Assembly: GCA_945861405.1 (NCBI GenBank)
Contig: CAMAUL010000023.1
Location: 1 to 42,379, forward strand
Direction: 5' to 3'
Length of the DNA stretch: 42,379 nt
Source of the DNA: Candidatus Methylobacter oryzae
GTDB taxonomy: Bacteria; Pseudomonadota; Gammaproteobacteria; Methylococcales; Methylomonadaceae
The translations under genes were made by a program, and so were the position numbers. The notes beneath the pieces are model-generated. The model was not told the DNA's origin. It made no database searches and saw only the letters and a program-made list of their open reading frames with translations. Of this stretch, positions 1-10,500 are shown in pieces. Position 1 is the first letter of the stretch; the number at the start of each line of letters is the position of its first letter.

Positions 1-306
1 ATACACAAGTGCCTTCGGGACACCGTCATTCTGGCAGGGATGCCGGAATCCAGTCACATGGATGTGAAGCTATCGACTGGCACTTCGCTTCGATCAAACT
101 CTTGCTTAGCTGTCAAGTTACCGTCCATGGCGCTGGATTCGGCAATTGCTCCTGCATTGCTCTACCTCCTGCATCCATGCAGTCGACCGGCATCCATGCC
201 GGTATGACGACTCTTGGACAGGGTTGTGTATCGACGAGAGCTCCAGTTTGTGAGCTTGGGAACTAGCGAAATCAGAATTTCACATCAGTTTGAATTGCAC
301 CCCCTA
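1..306. repeat. Dispersed palindromic repeat, copy A (no gene)
   Basis: No convincing gene lies in 1-346. Positions 1-176 are almost identical (about 5 mismatches seen by eye) to 10770-10945. The element contains the core GTCATTCTGGCAGGGATGCC (25-44), which recurs with changes at 10793, 15634 and about 26056, and an inverted partner near 190-210 (CCGGCATCCATGCCGG). A tail at about 280-305 resembles 10711-10732. The element probably begins before the window. The open frame across it (9-266) is judged non-coding because its translation is shared with the other repeat copies. Confidence 0.85.
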
Positions 307-367
307 CCACCATCATTTTTCAGGCTAAAATAAAACATCTGCTAAAATGGGGCAAGGAGGAAACTTA

Positions 368-2512
368 ATGCTGAAAAATTTTTTACGTTGGCTGCTGACC
401 TTGATTTATAAGGTTGAAATCAGGGGACTGGACAATTACAAGAAGGCCGGGAAACGCGTCCTGATCATATCCAATCACACTTCTTTTCTGGACCCGTTGT
501 TGCTGGGTGTGTTTTTACCCGATGACATTACTTTTGCGATCAATACCCAGATTTCCCAGCGCTGGTGGTTAAGACCTTTTCTTAGCTTATCCCGCGTATT
601 CCCGATGGATCCGACCCATCCAATTTCGCTGAAGGATTTGATTCATCATCTGCAACAAGATACCCGCACGGTTATTTTCCCGGAAGGGCGCATTACCGTG
701 ACCGGCTCGTTGATGAAGATTTATGACGGCACCGGCATGGTCGCCGACAAGTCCGAAGCGGCTATTTTGCCTGTTCGCATTCACGGCGCTGAATATACGC
801 ATTTTTCCAGGCTGCGCAATATCGTGCGCTTGCGCTTATTCCCCAAAATCACCATTCAGATTTTGCCGCATACCTACGTTAATCCGCCTCCCGAGTTAAG
901 GGGCAGAAACCGCCGCAAATACAGCGGACACATTTTGTCGGACATTATGACCGAAATGATGTTTGCGACCAGCCATTACCGGCAAACCATTTTTGCCAGC
1001 TTGCTTGAGGCGCGCAAAATACACGGAGGCAAGCATGTTGTTGCCAGAGATTTGGAGCGCATTCCGTTATCTTATGACAACGTGATTACCCGTACCATTG
1101 TGATCGGCAACGTCTTAAAGGGGATCACGGACGCAGGGGAACATGTCGGGGTTTTTCTGCCCAATTCGACCAAAACCCTGGCGGTTATTCTGGGCTTGCA
1201 GCTTTATGGCCGGGTACCAGCTATGTTGAATTATTCAACCGGTTCGACCGGTATGGTTTCCGCTTGCAATACGGCACTAGTTAAAATTGTTTTGACGTCC
1301 CGCCGCTTTATCGAACTGGGCAACTTTAGCGCAGAAGCCGAGCATCTGGGTGAACAGGTCAAGCTTATTTATCTGGAAGACTTGGCCGAACGCCTGTCGG
1401 CATGGGACAAATTCCAGGCTCTGGTGCAGTGCAAAACCGCCAATATCTGGTACAAACACACCCAGTACAGCCCTGATAGTCCGGCGGTGGTTCTGTTTAC
1501 TTCCGGCTCCGAGGGCACACCCAAAGGCGTGGTGCTGTCTCATTCCAACATTCTGTCCAACCTTAAGCAATTGGAAGCCCGGATCAATTTTAATGCGCGG
1601 GATGTGGTGCTGAACTTTCTGCCGATGTTTCATTCCTTCGGCTTCACCGTCGGCACCATGCTGCCGATACTGAACGGCGTGAATACTTTCTTTTACCCGA
1701 CCCCTTTGCATTTTGCGGTCATTCCTGAAATTGCTTATGAAACCAGCGCCACCATCATGTTCGGCACCAATACTTTTTTAGCCGGCTATGCCAAAAAAGC
1801 CCACGCCTATGATTTTTTCAATATGCGCTACGTGATTGCCGGTGCGGAAAAGTTGCAGGAAAGCACCCGTCAGGTTTGGGCGGATAAGTTCGGCATCCGC
1901 ATACTGGAAGGCTACGGCGCGACTGAAACCACGCCGATCACCTCGGTCAATACGCCGATGGATTTTAAGGCCGGTACCGTGGGCCGGTTTATGCCGTCGA
2001 TGGACTACAAGCTGGAACCGGTCGAAGGCATTGAAGATGCAGGCAGGCTTCATCTAAAAGGGCCCAATATCATGGTGGGTTATCTGCTGGCCGACAACCC
2101 CGGCAAACTGGTTCCGCCCAAATCGATCTACGGCGATGGCTGGTACGACACCGGCGATATTGTGCATGTCGATAATGAAGGCTTCCTCAGCATACGCGGC
2201 CGCAGCAAGCGGTTTGCCAAAGTCAGCGGCGAAATGGTTTCGTTGACCGCCGTAGAACAGATGGCGACCAATGCCTGGCCGGATGCGCACCATGCTGCAA
2301 TCAGTCTGCCGGATGCGAAAAAAGGCGAACAGGTTATTTTGCTTACCACCCAGAAGAATGCGACTGTAAATGACTTGGCGGAAGCATCGAAAGGCGTGGC
2401 ATCTATCCTGCTGCCGAAGAAGATTTTGGTTGTTGATGCGATTCCGGTGATGGCGACCGGTAAGACCAATTACATAGCGGTTACTGAGCTGGCGGCTGGA
2501 AAAGTCACTTAA
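368..2512 (+). CDS. aas: Bifunctional acyltransferase / acyl-ACP synthetase, Aas-like
   Basis: 714 residues. The N-terminal part (about 1-190) is a PlsC-type acyltransferase: the NHTSFLD box gives catalytic H37 and D42, followed by the FPEGR substrate motif. The rest is an AMP-forming acyl-activating enzyme with the P-loop TSGSEGTPKG, the GYGATETTP adenylate motif and YDTGD before the C-terminal hinge. In E. coli Aas, this fusion re-acylates lysophosphatidylethanolamine at the inner membrane with acyl-ACP. An lplT-like flippase follows, which supports the same lipid-repair role. I chose ATG 368 over the in-frame ATG 347 because AAGGAGG at 354-360 is well spaced for 368 and lies inside the longer frame. 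Exact acyl and head-group preference cannot be read from sequence. Confidence 0.9.
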   Translation: MLKNFLRWLLTLIYKVEIRGLDNYKKAGKRVLIISNHTSFLDPLLLGVFLPDDITFAINTQISQRWWLRPFLSLSRVFPMDPTHPISLKDLIHHLQQDTRTVIFPEGRITVTGSLMKIYDGTGMVADKSEAAILPVRIHGAEYTHFSRLRNIVRLRLFPKITIQILPHTYVNPPPELRGRNRRKYSGHILSDIMTEMMFATSHYRQTIFASLLEARKIHGGKHVVARDLERIPLSYDNVITRTIVIGNVLKGITDAGEHVGVFLPNSTKTLAVILGLQLYGRVPAMLNYSTGSTGMVSACNTALVKIVLTSRRFIELGNFSAEAEHLGEQVKLIYLEDLAERLSAWDKFQALVQCKTANIWYKHTQYSPDSPAVVLFTSGSEGTPKGVVLSHSNILSNLKQLEARINFNARDVVLNFLPMFHSFGFTVGTMLPILNGVNTFFYPTPLHFAVIPEIAYETSATIMFGTNTFLAGYAKKAHAYDFFNMRYVIAGAEKLQESTRQVWADKFGIRILEGYGATETTPITSVNTPMDFKAGTVGRFMPSMDYKLEPVEGIEDAGRLHLKGPNIMVGYLLADNPGKLVPPKSIYGDGWYDTGDIVHVDNEGFLSIRGRSKRFAKVSGEMVSLTAVEQMATNAWPDAHHAAISLPDAKKGEQVILLTTQKNATVNDLAEASKGVASILLPKKILVVDAIPVMATGKTNYIAVTELAAGKVT

Positions 2513-2520
2513 AGAAAATG

Positions 2521-2634
2521 GAACACGGATGACGCGGATTAGACGGATAAACACTGATTATAAATGCATAACTAAACATTGCTTCGGCCTTTAAAAATCC
2601 GTTTAAATCCGTCTTATCCGCGTCATCCGTGTTC
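2521..2634. repeat. Long-arm inverted repeat, family 1 copy 1
   Basis: Arms 2521-2548 (GAACACGGATGACGCGG...) and 2607-2634 are complementary at 27 of 28 positions, around a 58-nt centre. The right arm ends GTTC followed by TATATTTT. Related elements sit at 13397-13520 and 24888-25001. It separates aas from lplT and could fold in mRNA between the two cistrons. Confidence 0.9.
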
Positions 2635-2683
2635 TATATTTTAACCCGGCATCTGCTGAGCATTTACCAGTCCCAAATATCGC

Positions 2684-3862
2684 ATGAACAAACAAATCTA
2701 CCCGTTACTGATCGCCCAGTTCTTGTCCGCATTTGCCGATAACGCCATTTTGTTCACTGTAATTGCTATGGTGATGCAGTCTACGCAGCTGGCAAGCTGG
2801 TACGTCCCGGCCTTGCAAAGTGTGTTTTTGGTTGCCTTTGTGCTGCTTGCCCCGTGGGTGGGCGGATTTGCCGACAACCACCCCAAAGCCAGGGTGTTGA
2901 TTATCGGCAACCTGATTAAAGCGGCGGGCGCTGGATTATTATTGACCAACGTGGAACCGCTGATTGCTTATTGCGTGGTCGGCCTGGGCGCGGCCATTTA
3001 CAGCCCAGCAAAATACGGCATCCTGCCTGAACTGGCGGGGCATCAATTTCTGGTTAAAGCGAACAGCTGGATTGAAGGCTCGACCATTCTGGCTATTTTA
3101 CTGGGCATGATGGTAGGCGCAAAGGTGGCGGATTACTCGATACCCTGGGCGTTGACCGGAACTATCGTCATCTTTATGGCCTCGGCCTTGATGACCATGG
3201 CGCTGCCCGTCCGCGTGTTGGCTCATGAGACCACGTCCGGTTCAAAAATCATCGTTTTCTGGCGGCAAATAGGGGCTTTTTTTACCACGCCGCGTTCACG
3301 CTTCGCCATTCTGGGTGGCTCCTTGTTCTGGGCCGCTGCGGCAACCTTAAGAGTGATTATCGTGGTTTGGGCGCCGTTGGTGTTGTTATCCAAAAACGCT
3401 ACTGAAATTGCGGAACTGACCTTGTTTCTCGCCGTCGGCATTATCGCCGGATCGGCCTTGGTGCCTCGGATGATACCCCTGGAGCATTTGCGCCGCGCCA
3501 GAATTCCGGCCTATTTAATGGCTGTTTTCATCATTGTGCTGAGTCTGGCAGACAGCATTTGGCCCGCCCGTTTTACGCTGTTTTTCATCGGCATGATGGG
3601 CGGCATGTTTATCGTCCCCGTCAATGCCGCATTGCAGGAGCTGGGGCAACAGAGCATCGGCAGCGGCAGTGCGGTGGCTTTGCAAGGTTTTTTTCAAAAC
3701 CTTGCTATGCTGTTGGCAGTTGGCAGCTATACTTTTGCCGCAGCGCATCAAATAAATCCGGTACATGCCATGCTTGTGCTGGGCTTGTTGGTTTTTGGCG
3801 CCACTTTTCTGGTATCGTTGCATTTGCCTGAGAATCAAGAAAAAAGAACAATTAACGACTAG
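2684..3862 (+). CDS. lplT: Lysophospholipid transporter, LplT-like MFS protein
   Basis: 392 residues, highly hydrophobic, with about 12 membrane segments and no signal peptide. The start (MNKQIYPLLIAQFLSAFADN) matches the first helix of LplT, with the FxDN signature of this MFS branch. LplT flips lysophosphatidylethanolamine across the inner membrane to Aas. In E. coli the two genes are adjacent, as here, although here lplT follows aas. The 171-bp gap is filled mainly by an inverted repeat, so co-transcription is likely but not proved. The upstream bases give no strong Shine-Dalgarno sequence, but the alignment of helix 1 supports this ATG. Confidence 0.9.
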   Translation: MNKQIYPLLIAQFLSAFADNAILFTVIAMVMQSTQLASWYVPALQSVFLVAFVLLAPWVGGFADNHPKARVLIIGNLIKAAGAGLLLTNVEPLIAYCVVGLGAAIYSPAKYGILPELAGHQFLVKANSWIEGSTILAILLGMMVGAKVADYSIPWALTGTIVIFMASALMTMALPVRVLAHETTSGSKIIVFWRQIGAFFTTPRSRFAILGGSLFWAAAATLRVIIVVWAPLVLLSKNATEIAELTLFLAVGIIAGSALVPRMIPLEHLRRARIPAYLMAVFIIVLSLADSIWPARFTLFFIGMMGGMFIVPVNAALQELGQQSIGSGSAVALQGFFQNLAMLLAVGSYTFAAAHQINPVHAMLVLGLLVFGATFLVSLHLPENQEKRTIND

Positions 3863-3901
3863 AAGTACGCTTTGAACTACAATAATATAAGGAGCTGCAT
3901 A

Positions 3902-4177
3902 ATGAAACTGTTTGAACTTGGAAAAATCACTATGACCCCATCGGCTATTTCGATTATAGCCAAGTTTAAGGTACCCATTGGCGACTTGTTGGACAGGCAT
4001 GAAAGAGGCGATTACGGGGAAGTGTCAGAGAAGGATTGGCATGAAAACACACTTGCATTACTGCCTGATACGGTGGAAAGGGTCATGTCGGTTTATAACA
4101 TTGAAACCGAAAAGCTATGGGTTATCACCGACCCGGACAGAAAGGTAACTACGCTGTTAACTGAGGAAGATTTTTAA
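3902..4177 (+). CDS. Small plasmid-related-type protein of unknown function
   Basis: 91 residues, soluble and acidic. The layout (N-terminal LFELGKITMTPSA, central LLDRHERGDYGEV, C-terminal LWVITDPDRKVTTLL) resembles small proteins often annotated as plasmid-related and found on plasmids and integrated elements; this is recognition from memory, and no activity is known to me. The start at ATG 3902 is supported by AAGGAG at 3889-3894. An upstream in-frame ATG (3872) lies before this ribosome site and is less likely. The gene sits alone between lplT and a sensor gene and may be a relic of transfer. Confidence 0.7.
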   Translation: MKLFELGKITMTPSAISIIAKFKVPIGDLLDRHERGDYGEVSEKDWHENTLALLPDTVERVMSVYNIETEKLWVITDPDRKVTTLLTEEDF

Positions 4178-4191
4178 CAAAAATAGTTAAC

Positions 4192-4237
4192 GCAGAGTTA
4201 TGCAAAGAAATACTAAGAATACTTTGCATAACTCTGC
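4192..4237. repeat. Perfect 16-bp inverted repeat (hairpin)
   Basis: GCAGAGTTATGCAAAG at 4192-4207 is exactly complementary to 4222-4237, with a 14-nt loop. It lies between the small gene ending at 4177 and the sensor gene starting at 4273. No U-run follows, so a simple intrinsic terminator is not indicated. An operator or an mRNA element of the 4273 gene is possible. Confidence 0.75.
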
Positions 4238-4272
4238 TGTTATGCAGTTTCAAATATAGAGTACACAACTGA

Positions 4273-7200
4273 ATGTTTGCATGGCTTAATGATTTACTGG
4301 CCAGCACCGGCAATTTTATGCCTCACGGTGCTTGTTATCTCTGGCTGCCGTCAATTTTGTGGCTGCATGTTATTAGCGACACGGTCATTGTGCTCGCTTA
4401 TTATTCCATTCCTTTTGCGCTGTGGTATTTCGTTCATAAACGCACCGATCTAGCCTATCGCTGGGTGTTTGTGCTGTTCGGCGTTTTTATTCTTTTATGC
4501 GGCACTACTCATTTAATGAGTATCTGGACAATTTGGCATCCCGATTACTGGCTGGATGGCATGGTAAAATTTGCCACGGCACTCGTTTCGATAGTCACTG
4601 CCTTGCTGATTTGGCCGTTGATTCCAAAACTGTTACGACTGCCCAGCCCCCAAGCGCTACAAACCAGCGAAACCTATTTGCGTACTATCTTCGATGCCAT
4701 ACCGGACGCCATGCTGGTTAGTGATGAACAAGGCATTATTACCATGGCCAATCAGCAGGCCGGGTGTTTGCTGGGTTACCCGATTAACGAACTGCTTGGG
4801 CTATCGATTGAAGCCTTGATGCCGGAGCGTTTTCGCGCGGCGCATCCGGCACAGCGGGCACAATTTGCCGCTTCGGCAGCCTCCCGGCTGATGGGAGCGG
4901 ATTTGGCGGTAAAGGCGTTACGAAAGGACGGCAGTGAATTCGATGTGGAAATCAGCTTGAGTCCGATTCAAACAAATCAAGGCTTGTTTTTCGCCAGCGC
5001 GTTGCGGGACATCACCGAACGGAAACAGGCCGAGGCTACGCTACAGGCCAGTGAAACTCGTTTTCGCCGGATGGCCGACAGCTCCCCGATAATGATCTGG
5101 ATTACCGATGCCGAAGGGGAGCCTACTTTTGTCAATCAATCCTGGCTTGATTTCACCGGTCTTGATCCGGCACAGACTATGACCCATGAGGACTGGATCA
5201 GCACTATTCATCCCGATGACAGAAAAACCGGCTTCGCGGCGTATTACCAAAATACTGAAGTTCAGCTAGCCATTACCACAGAATATCGCCTGCGAAGTGC
5301 GAACGGTGATTGGCGCTGGATTTTAGATAAAGGCACACCGCTTTATGATGAAAGCGGTGTGTTTACCGGTTACATCGGTTCGGCCGTCGATATTACCGAA
5401 CGTAAGCAAGCACAGCAAATGTTGCAGGATAAAGAGCGGATGTTGTCCGAATCGCAGCGGATCGCCCATATTGGCAGTTGGTCTGTGGAACTGGCGACCG
5501 GTTGCATTATCTGGTCGGACGAAATGTATCAGATTTATGGCGTTACGCCGCAGACCTTCGAACCCTCCGTGAAAACATTTCTCGATCTGATTCATCCCGA
5601 TGATCGTGTCGCGATGAAAAGGTGGCTCAGTGACTGTCGGACGGGGAAAGAGACGCAGGAGCTGGATTTCCGTATTAGGCTACCGGACGGCACTGTCCGT
5701 TTTATCCGGGGCAGCGGGGGATTGCAATACGATGATATGAATAGACCGCTACGCATGGTGGGCAGTACGCAGGACATCACCGAGCGTAAACGAATAGAGT
5801 TGGATCAGCGTATCGCCGCCACCGCCTTCGAATCTCAGGAAGCCATGGTCATTACCGATACGGAAAGTGTCATCCTACGCGTCAACAAGGCCTTCACCGA
5901 ATCTACCGGCTACACGGAACAGGAGGCCGTGGGACAGAAAATAAGCCTACTCAAATCCGGTCGTCATGATGCGGCTTTTTATGCGGCGATGTGGCAGAGC
6001 ATTTTGAGTGTCGGCGCTTGGCAGGGAGAAATATGGGATCGCCGCAAGAATGGTGAAATTTATCCCAAATGGTTGTCCATTACTGCGGTAAAAGGCAACG
6101 ATGGCGTAGTCACTCATTATGTCGGCACCCATACCGACATCACCGAGCGCAAGGCTGCTGAGGAACAAATTACCCAACTGGCCTTTTACGACCCACTCAC
6201 CCGGTTGCCCAACCGTCGACTGTTGCAGGAGCGGCTAAAGCACGGCATTAACGTGGAGCGACGTGAAGGCAAGCAACTGGCATTATTGATGCTCGACCTG
6301 GATCGCTTTAAAGCGGTTAACGATAGCCTCGGTCATCTGGCGGGCGACGAATTGCTGAAACAAGTTGCTCTGCGCATCACGGCAAGATTACGCGATGTCG
6401 ATATGGTGGCCCGATTGGGCGGAGACGAGTTTGTTGTGTTGCTGGAAGATATTACTCAGCCCGAAGATGCGGCACGGGTGGCAGAAGAAATTATCATTGA
6501 TTTAAGCAAGCCCTTCACATTGAGCCAAAGCGACGATGTGCGGATTGGAGTCAGTATCGGCATCAGCTTGCATCCACAACACGGAGACAGCTTTGAAATA
6601 TTGCTGGATCACGCTGACGCCGCGTTGTATCAGGCTAAAGACGGCGGGCGCGGCTGTTTTGCCTATTATTCCGAAGACCTGACCATCGCAGCCCGTGAGC
6701 ACTTGGCGTTGGAAACACGGCTGCGCCGTGCGATTGAGCAACAGGAACTGTGCGTTTTTTACCAGCCCCAGGTAGATATTGCCAGTGGTCGCATTGTCGG
6801 CGCGGAGGCCTTGGTGCGTTGGCAAGACCCGATAGATGGGCTGATTCCACCGTTACGCTTTATTCCTATTGCCGAAGAAACCGGCCTGATTCTCGCGATT
6901 GGCGAATGGGTGCTGCGCGAAACCTGTCGGCAAGGCCGCTTTTGGCTGGATGCGGGTTTGCCGCCATTAACGTTAGCAGTCAATGTTTCCCCGCACCAAT
7001 TCTGTCGTGGCGACATTTGCGCCGTGGTGGCGACCGTGCTCAGTGACACCGGTTTTCCACCTCAGCAACTGGAATTGGAAATAACCGAAAGCGGATTGAT
7101 GGAAAATCAGGATAACGCAGCAGCCATTCTGAATAGTCTCCGCGCTCAAGGCGTTCGTCTTGCCATTGATGATTTCGGTACCGGTTATTCATCGCTGGCT

Positions 7201-7473
7201 TATCTTAAGCACTTTCCGCTGGATATGTTAAAAATCGACAAGAGTTTTATTGATGATATTCCGCATTTGCAAGATGACATGGAAATCGCTGCGACTATTA
7301 TTGCGATGGGACACATTCTTGGCTTTAAGGTCTTGGCCGAAGGCGTGGAAACCATGGCGCAACTGGCATTTTTGCAGGAAATAGGCTGTGATATGTATCA
7401 AGGCTATATCAAAAGCAAGCCAGTGCCTGCGCACGAGTTTGTAGAGTTATTGCGCGATCAACAGCATTCGTAG
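4273..7473 (+). CDS. Ethylene-receptor-like sensor fused to PAS-GGDEF-EAL
   Basis: 1066 residues. Residues about 28-120 form three membrane helices that align without gaps to the ethylene-binding domain of plant ETR1. D36, Y43, I46, P47, I73, C76 and H80 match ETR1 D25, Y32, I35, P36, I62, C65 and H69 at a constant offset of 11; C65 and H69 bind the copper cofactor in ETR1. Four PAS/PAC units follow (about 135-625, each ending DITERK). The GGDEF domain has intact GGDEF (716-720) and the RxxD inhibitory site (R707-D710). The EAL domain has E845-A-L, LEITES, DDFGTGYSS and AEGVET. It could both make and degrade c-di-GMP. The C-terminal half is closely similar to the next gene. The ligand is unproven, and the ribosome site before ATG 4273 is weak. 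Confidence 0.92.
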   Translation: MFAWLNDLLASTGNFMPHGACYLWLPSILWLHVISDTVIVLAYYSIPFALWYFVHKRTDLAYRWVFVLFGVFILLCGTTHLMSIWTIWHPDYWLDGMVKFATALVSIVTALLIWPLIPKLLRLPSPQALQTSETYLRTIFDAIPDAMLVSDEQGIITMANQQAGCLLGYPINELLGLSIEALMPERFRAAHPAQRAQFAASAASRLMGADLAVKALRKDGSEFDVEISLSPIQTNQGLFFASALRDITERKQAEATLQASETRFRRMADSSPIMIWITDAEGEPTFVNQSWLDFTGLDPAQTMTHEDWISTIHPDDRKTGFAAYYQNTEVQLAITTEYRLRSANGDWRWILDKGTPLYDESGVFTGYIGSAVDITERKQAQQMLQDKERMLSESQRIAHIGSWSVELATGCIIWSDEMYQIYGVTPQTFEPSVKTFLDLIHPDDRVAMKRWLSDCRTGKETQELDFRIRLPDGTVRFIRGSGGLQYDDMNRPLRMVGSTQDITERKRIELDQRIAATAFESQEAMVITDTESVILRVNKAFTESTGYTEQEAVGQKISLLKSGRHDAAFYAAMWQSILSVGAWQGEIWDRRKNGEIYPKWLSITAVKGNDGVVTHYVGTHTDITERKAAEEQITQLAFYDPLTRLPNRRLLQERLKHGINVERREGKQLALLMLDLDRFKAVNDSLGHLAGDELLKQVALRITARLRDVDMVARLGGDEFVVLLEDITQPEDAARVAEEIIIDLSKPFTLSQSDDVRIGVSIGISLHPQHGDSFEILLDHADAALYQAKDGGRGCFAYYSEDLTIAAREHLALETRLRRAIEQQELCVFYQPQVDIASGRIVGAEALVRWQDPIDGLIPPLRFIPIAEETGLILAIGEWVLRETCRQGRFWLDAGLPPLTLAVNVSPHQFCRGDICAVVATVLSDTGFPPQQLELEITESGLMENQDNAAAILNSLRAQGVRLAIDDFGTGYSSLAYLKHFPLDMLKIDKSFIDDIPHLQDDMEIAATIIAMGHILGFKVLAEGVETMAQLAFLQEIGCDMYQGYIKSKPVPAHEFVELLRDQQHS

Positions 7474-7518
7474 GTTGATTGTGACGATTAAAACAAAATC
7501 GCAGCAAGGAAAATAATA

Positions 7519-10500
7519 ATGATAAATTCCCGGCAACCAGTAGGGGCTGGCCTTGTGCCTGCCCAGGGCAACCACAAGGGATTGCCCCTACTAAAGCAGC
7601 TCGGCGTAGCCGCACTTTATGCGCTGGTCGGTTTGGTTGTGCTGGCCTATTGTTCAGACAACGGTGTTATCAGTGTTATTTGGCTACCGGCCGGGCTGGC
7701 CTTGGTGGCTTTATTGCTGGGTGGGAACCGGTACGCTTGCGCAGTATTCCTCGGAGCGCTCCTGGTCAATATCGTATCAACCAACTCCTTTTGGCTGGCC
7801 GTAGCTATCGCCATAGGCAATACACTGGAGGCGCTGTTGGCCGTCTGGCTGCTAAGGCGCAACGACGATTTTAATCCATTAGCTCCATTATCCACGCGCA
7901 ACTATTTGCAGCTACTGGTAGCTGGCGGCATTGCCAGTATAGTAGCCGCACTGGCAGGAGCAGCAACCTTGGTTTTTTCCGGTTTCCTGGCTGGAGAAAG
8001 TTTTTTGATGAACCTGACGTATTGGTGGATGGGCAATACCCTGGGCATTGCCTTGATTACCCCTCTGCTTCTGGTTTGGCGGCGGGCACCGGATAACTGG
8101 CCTAATCCGAAGCAGTTGGCCGAATTTATACTGTTGTTTGGTGTAACCTTCCTGGCTGGTCAGGTGGTTTTTATGGGGTGGCTGCATGACTCAGTAGGAG
8201 AGATCGCCAAGGGCTACTGGATGTTCTTATTTGTTACTTGGGCGGCGGTGCGCCTGGAGGTTCATGGCGTAGTGGTGGTGCTGCTCATGGCAGCCGTCAT
8301 GGGGCTTTTGGGTGCGCAGCAGGGAACCGGTTTTTTCGCAGAGGACATTGCTAAAACCTATGCTTCGACAGAGCTCAGCACAAGTCTGGCCAGTTATTGG
8401 TCTTTTATGGTGATACTGTCGGTGACCGGTATGACGCTGGCGACCTATTTTTCCACGCGCAGGCGAATCGAACAGACGCTGACAGCAAACGAATGCTACC
8501 AGCGCGCCATCTTCAATGCCACGCCGGATGCGATGCTGATTAGCGACACACGTGGAATTATTACCCAGGTTAATCAGCAGGCCGACTTGCTGCTGGGGTA
8601 CGGGCTAGGAGAGCTGGTCGGCCAGTCGATTGAGGTTCTGGTACCGGAAAGCTTTCGAGCTAAACATCCTGAGACACATGCCAAATTTGTTGCCGAACCT
8701 GTCACCAGACCGCTGAAAACGGGACGAACGCTACAGGCACGACGAAAAGACGGCAGTACTTTTGATGTGGACATTAGCGTAAGTCCGATTAAAACGGAAC
8801 AAGGCTTGTTTTTTGCCAGTGCCTTACGCGATGTCACACTTAGTAAACAAGCGGAGGCGCATCTTCGCGTGGCCGCCATCGCCTTCGAGTCCAATGAACC
8901 GATGGTGATTACCGATGTAGAAAATATTATTTTACAAGTTAACCGGGCCTTTACCGAATCGACCGGCTATAGCAAAGAAGAGGCTGTAGGGCAGAAGATC
9001 AACCTGCTCAAATCCGGGCGGCATGACGCGGATTTTTATGCCGAGATGTGGGCTGGCATAGAGCGCGACGGCACTTGGCAGGGAGAAATTTGGGATCGGC
9101 GCAAGAATGGCGAAATTTATCCAAAATGGCTGATTGTCTCCGTAGTGAAAGGGGATAACGGCGAGGTTACCCATTATGTCGGCACCCATATCGACATCAC
9201 CGAGCGCAAGGCGGCTGAAGAGCAGATTAAGCAGCTGGCTTTTTTTGATCCGCTCACCCAATTGCCCAATCGTCGATTGCTGCAAGAGCGGCTCAAACAC
9301 GGCATTGATGTGGAAAGGCGCGACGGCAAACAGCTAGCCTTGCTGATGCTCGATCTGGATCGGTTCAAGGCGGTCAATGACAGCTTGGGACATCTGGCAG
9401 GCGACGAGTTGCTGCAACAAGTTTCGGCAAGAATTAGCAACCGGTTGCGCGATGTGGACATGGTAGCCCGTTTGGGCGGTGATGAATTTGTCGTGTTGCT
9501 GGAAGACATCGCACATCCTGAGGATGCCGCACGCGTGGCCGAACATATCATCGCCGACTTGAGTAAATCTTTTTGCCTGGCTCAAGGCGAGGAGGTGCAG
9601 ATTGGTGCCAGCATTGGTATTAGCCTGTATCCGCAGCACGGTGAAAATATCGACATTCTGATGGATCATGCCGATTCGGCGCTGTATCAGGCTAAAGATG
9701 CCGGACGCGGCTGCTTTGCCTATTTTTCTGAAGATCTGACGTTGGTGGCTCGTGAGCGTATTGCGTTGGAGTCGCGTCTGCGTCGGGCGATTGAGCAACA
9801 GGAGTTGCGCGTTTATTACCAGCCGCAGGTGGATATTGCCAGCGGTCGCATAGTCGGCGCCGAGGCCTTGGTGCGCTGGCAAGACCCGGTTGAGGGGCTG
9901 ATTCAACCGGTCTGGTTTATCTCCGTTGCCGAAGAAACCGGGCTGATTGTCGCAATTGGCGAATGGATATTGCGGGAAACCTGTCGGCAAGGCCGACAGT
10001 GGCTGGATGCCGGTTTGCCGCCGATAACTCTGGCTGTCAATGTGTCCCCGCACCAGTTTCGCCGCAGTGATATTTGCGCCTTGGTTGCGGTGGTGTTGGC
10101 TGAAACCGGTTTTCCCCCTACACAACTGGAGTTGGAAATAACCGAAAGCGGGTTAATGGATAACCAGGACAATGCGACAAAGATTCTGAACGGTTTGCGC
10201 GACCAAGGCGTTCGGCTGGCCATCGACGACTTCGGCACGGGCTATTCATCGCTGGCTTATCTTAAGCACTTTCCGCTGGATCTGTTAAAAATCGATAAGA
10301 GTTTTATCGACGATATTCCTTTCCACCAAGACGACATGGAGATTGCTGCCACCATTATTGCGATGGGGCATATTTTGGGTTTTAAAGTCTTGGCCGAAGG
10401 CGTTGAAACTGAGGCGCAACTGGCCTTTTTGCAGGAAAAAGGCTGCGATATGTATCAGGGCTATATCAAAAGCCGCCCGGTGCCTGCGGAAGAATTTGCT

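Noticed and set aside
9..266. An 85-residue protein in the first repeat
   Set aside because: The same translated sequence is found in the repeat copy at 10778-11017, and the frame follows a palindromic dispersed element, so it is repeat DNA.
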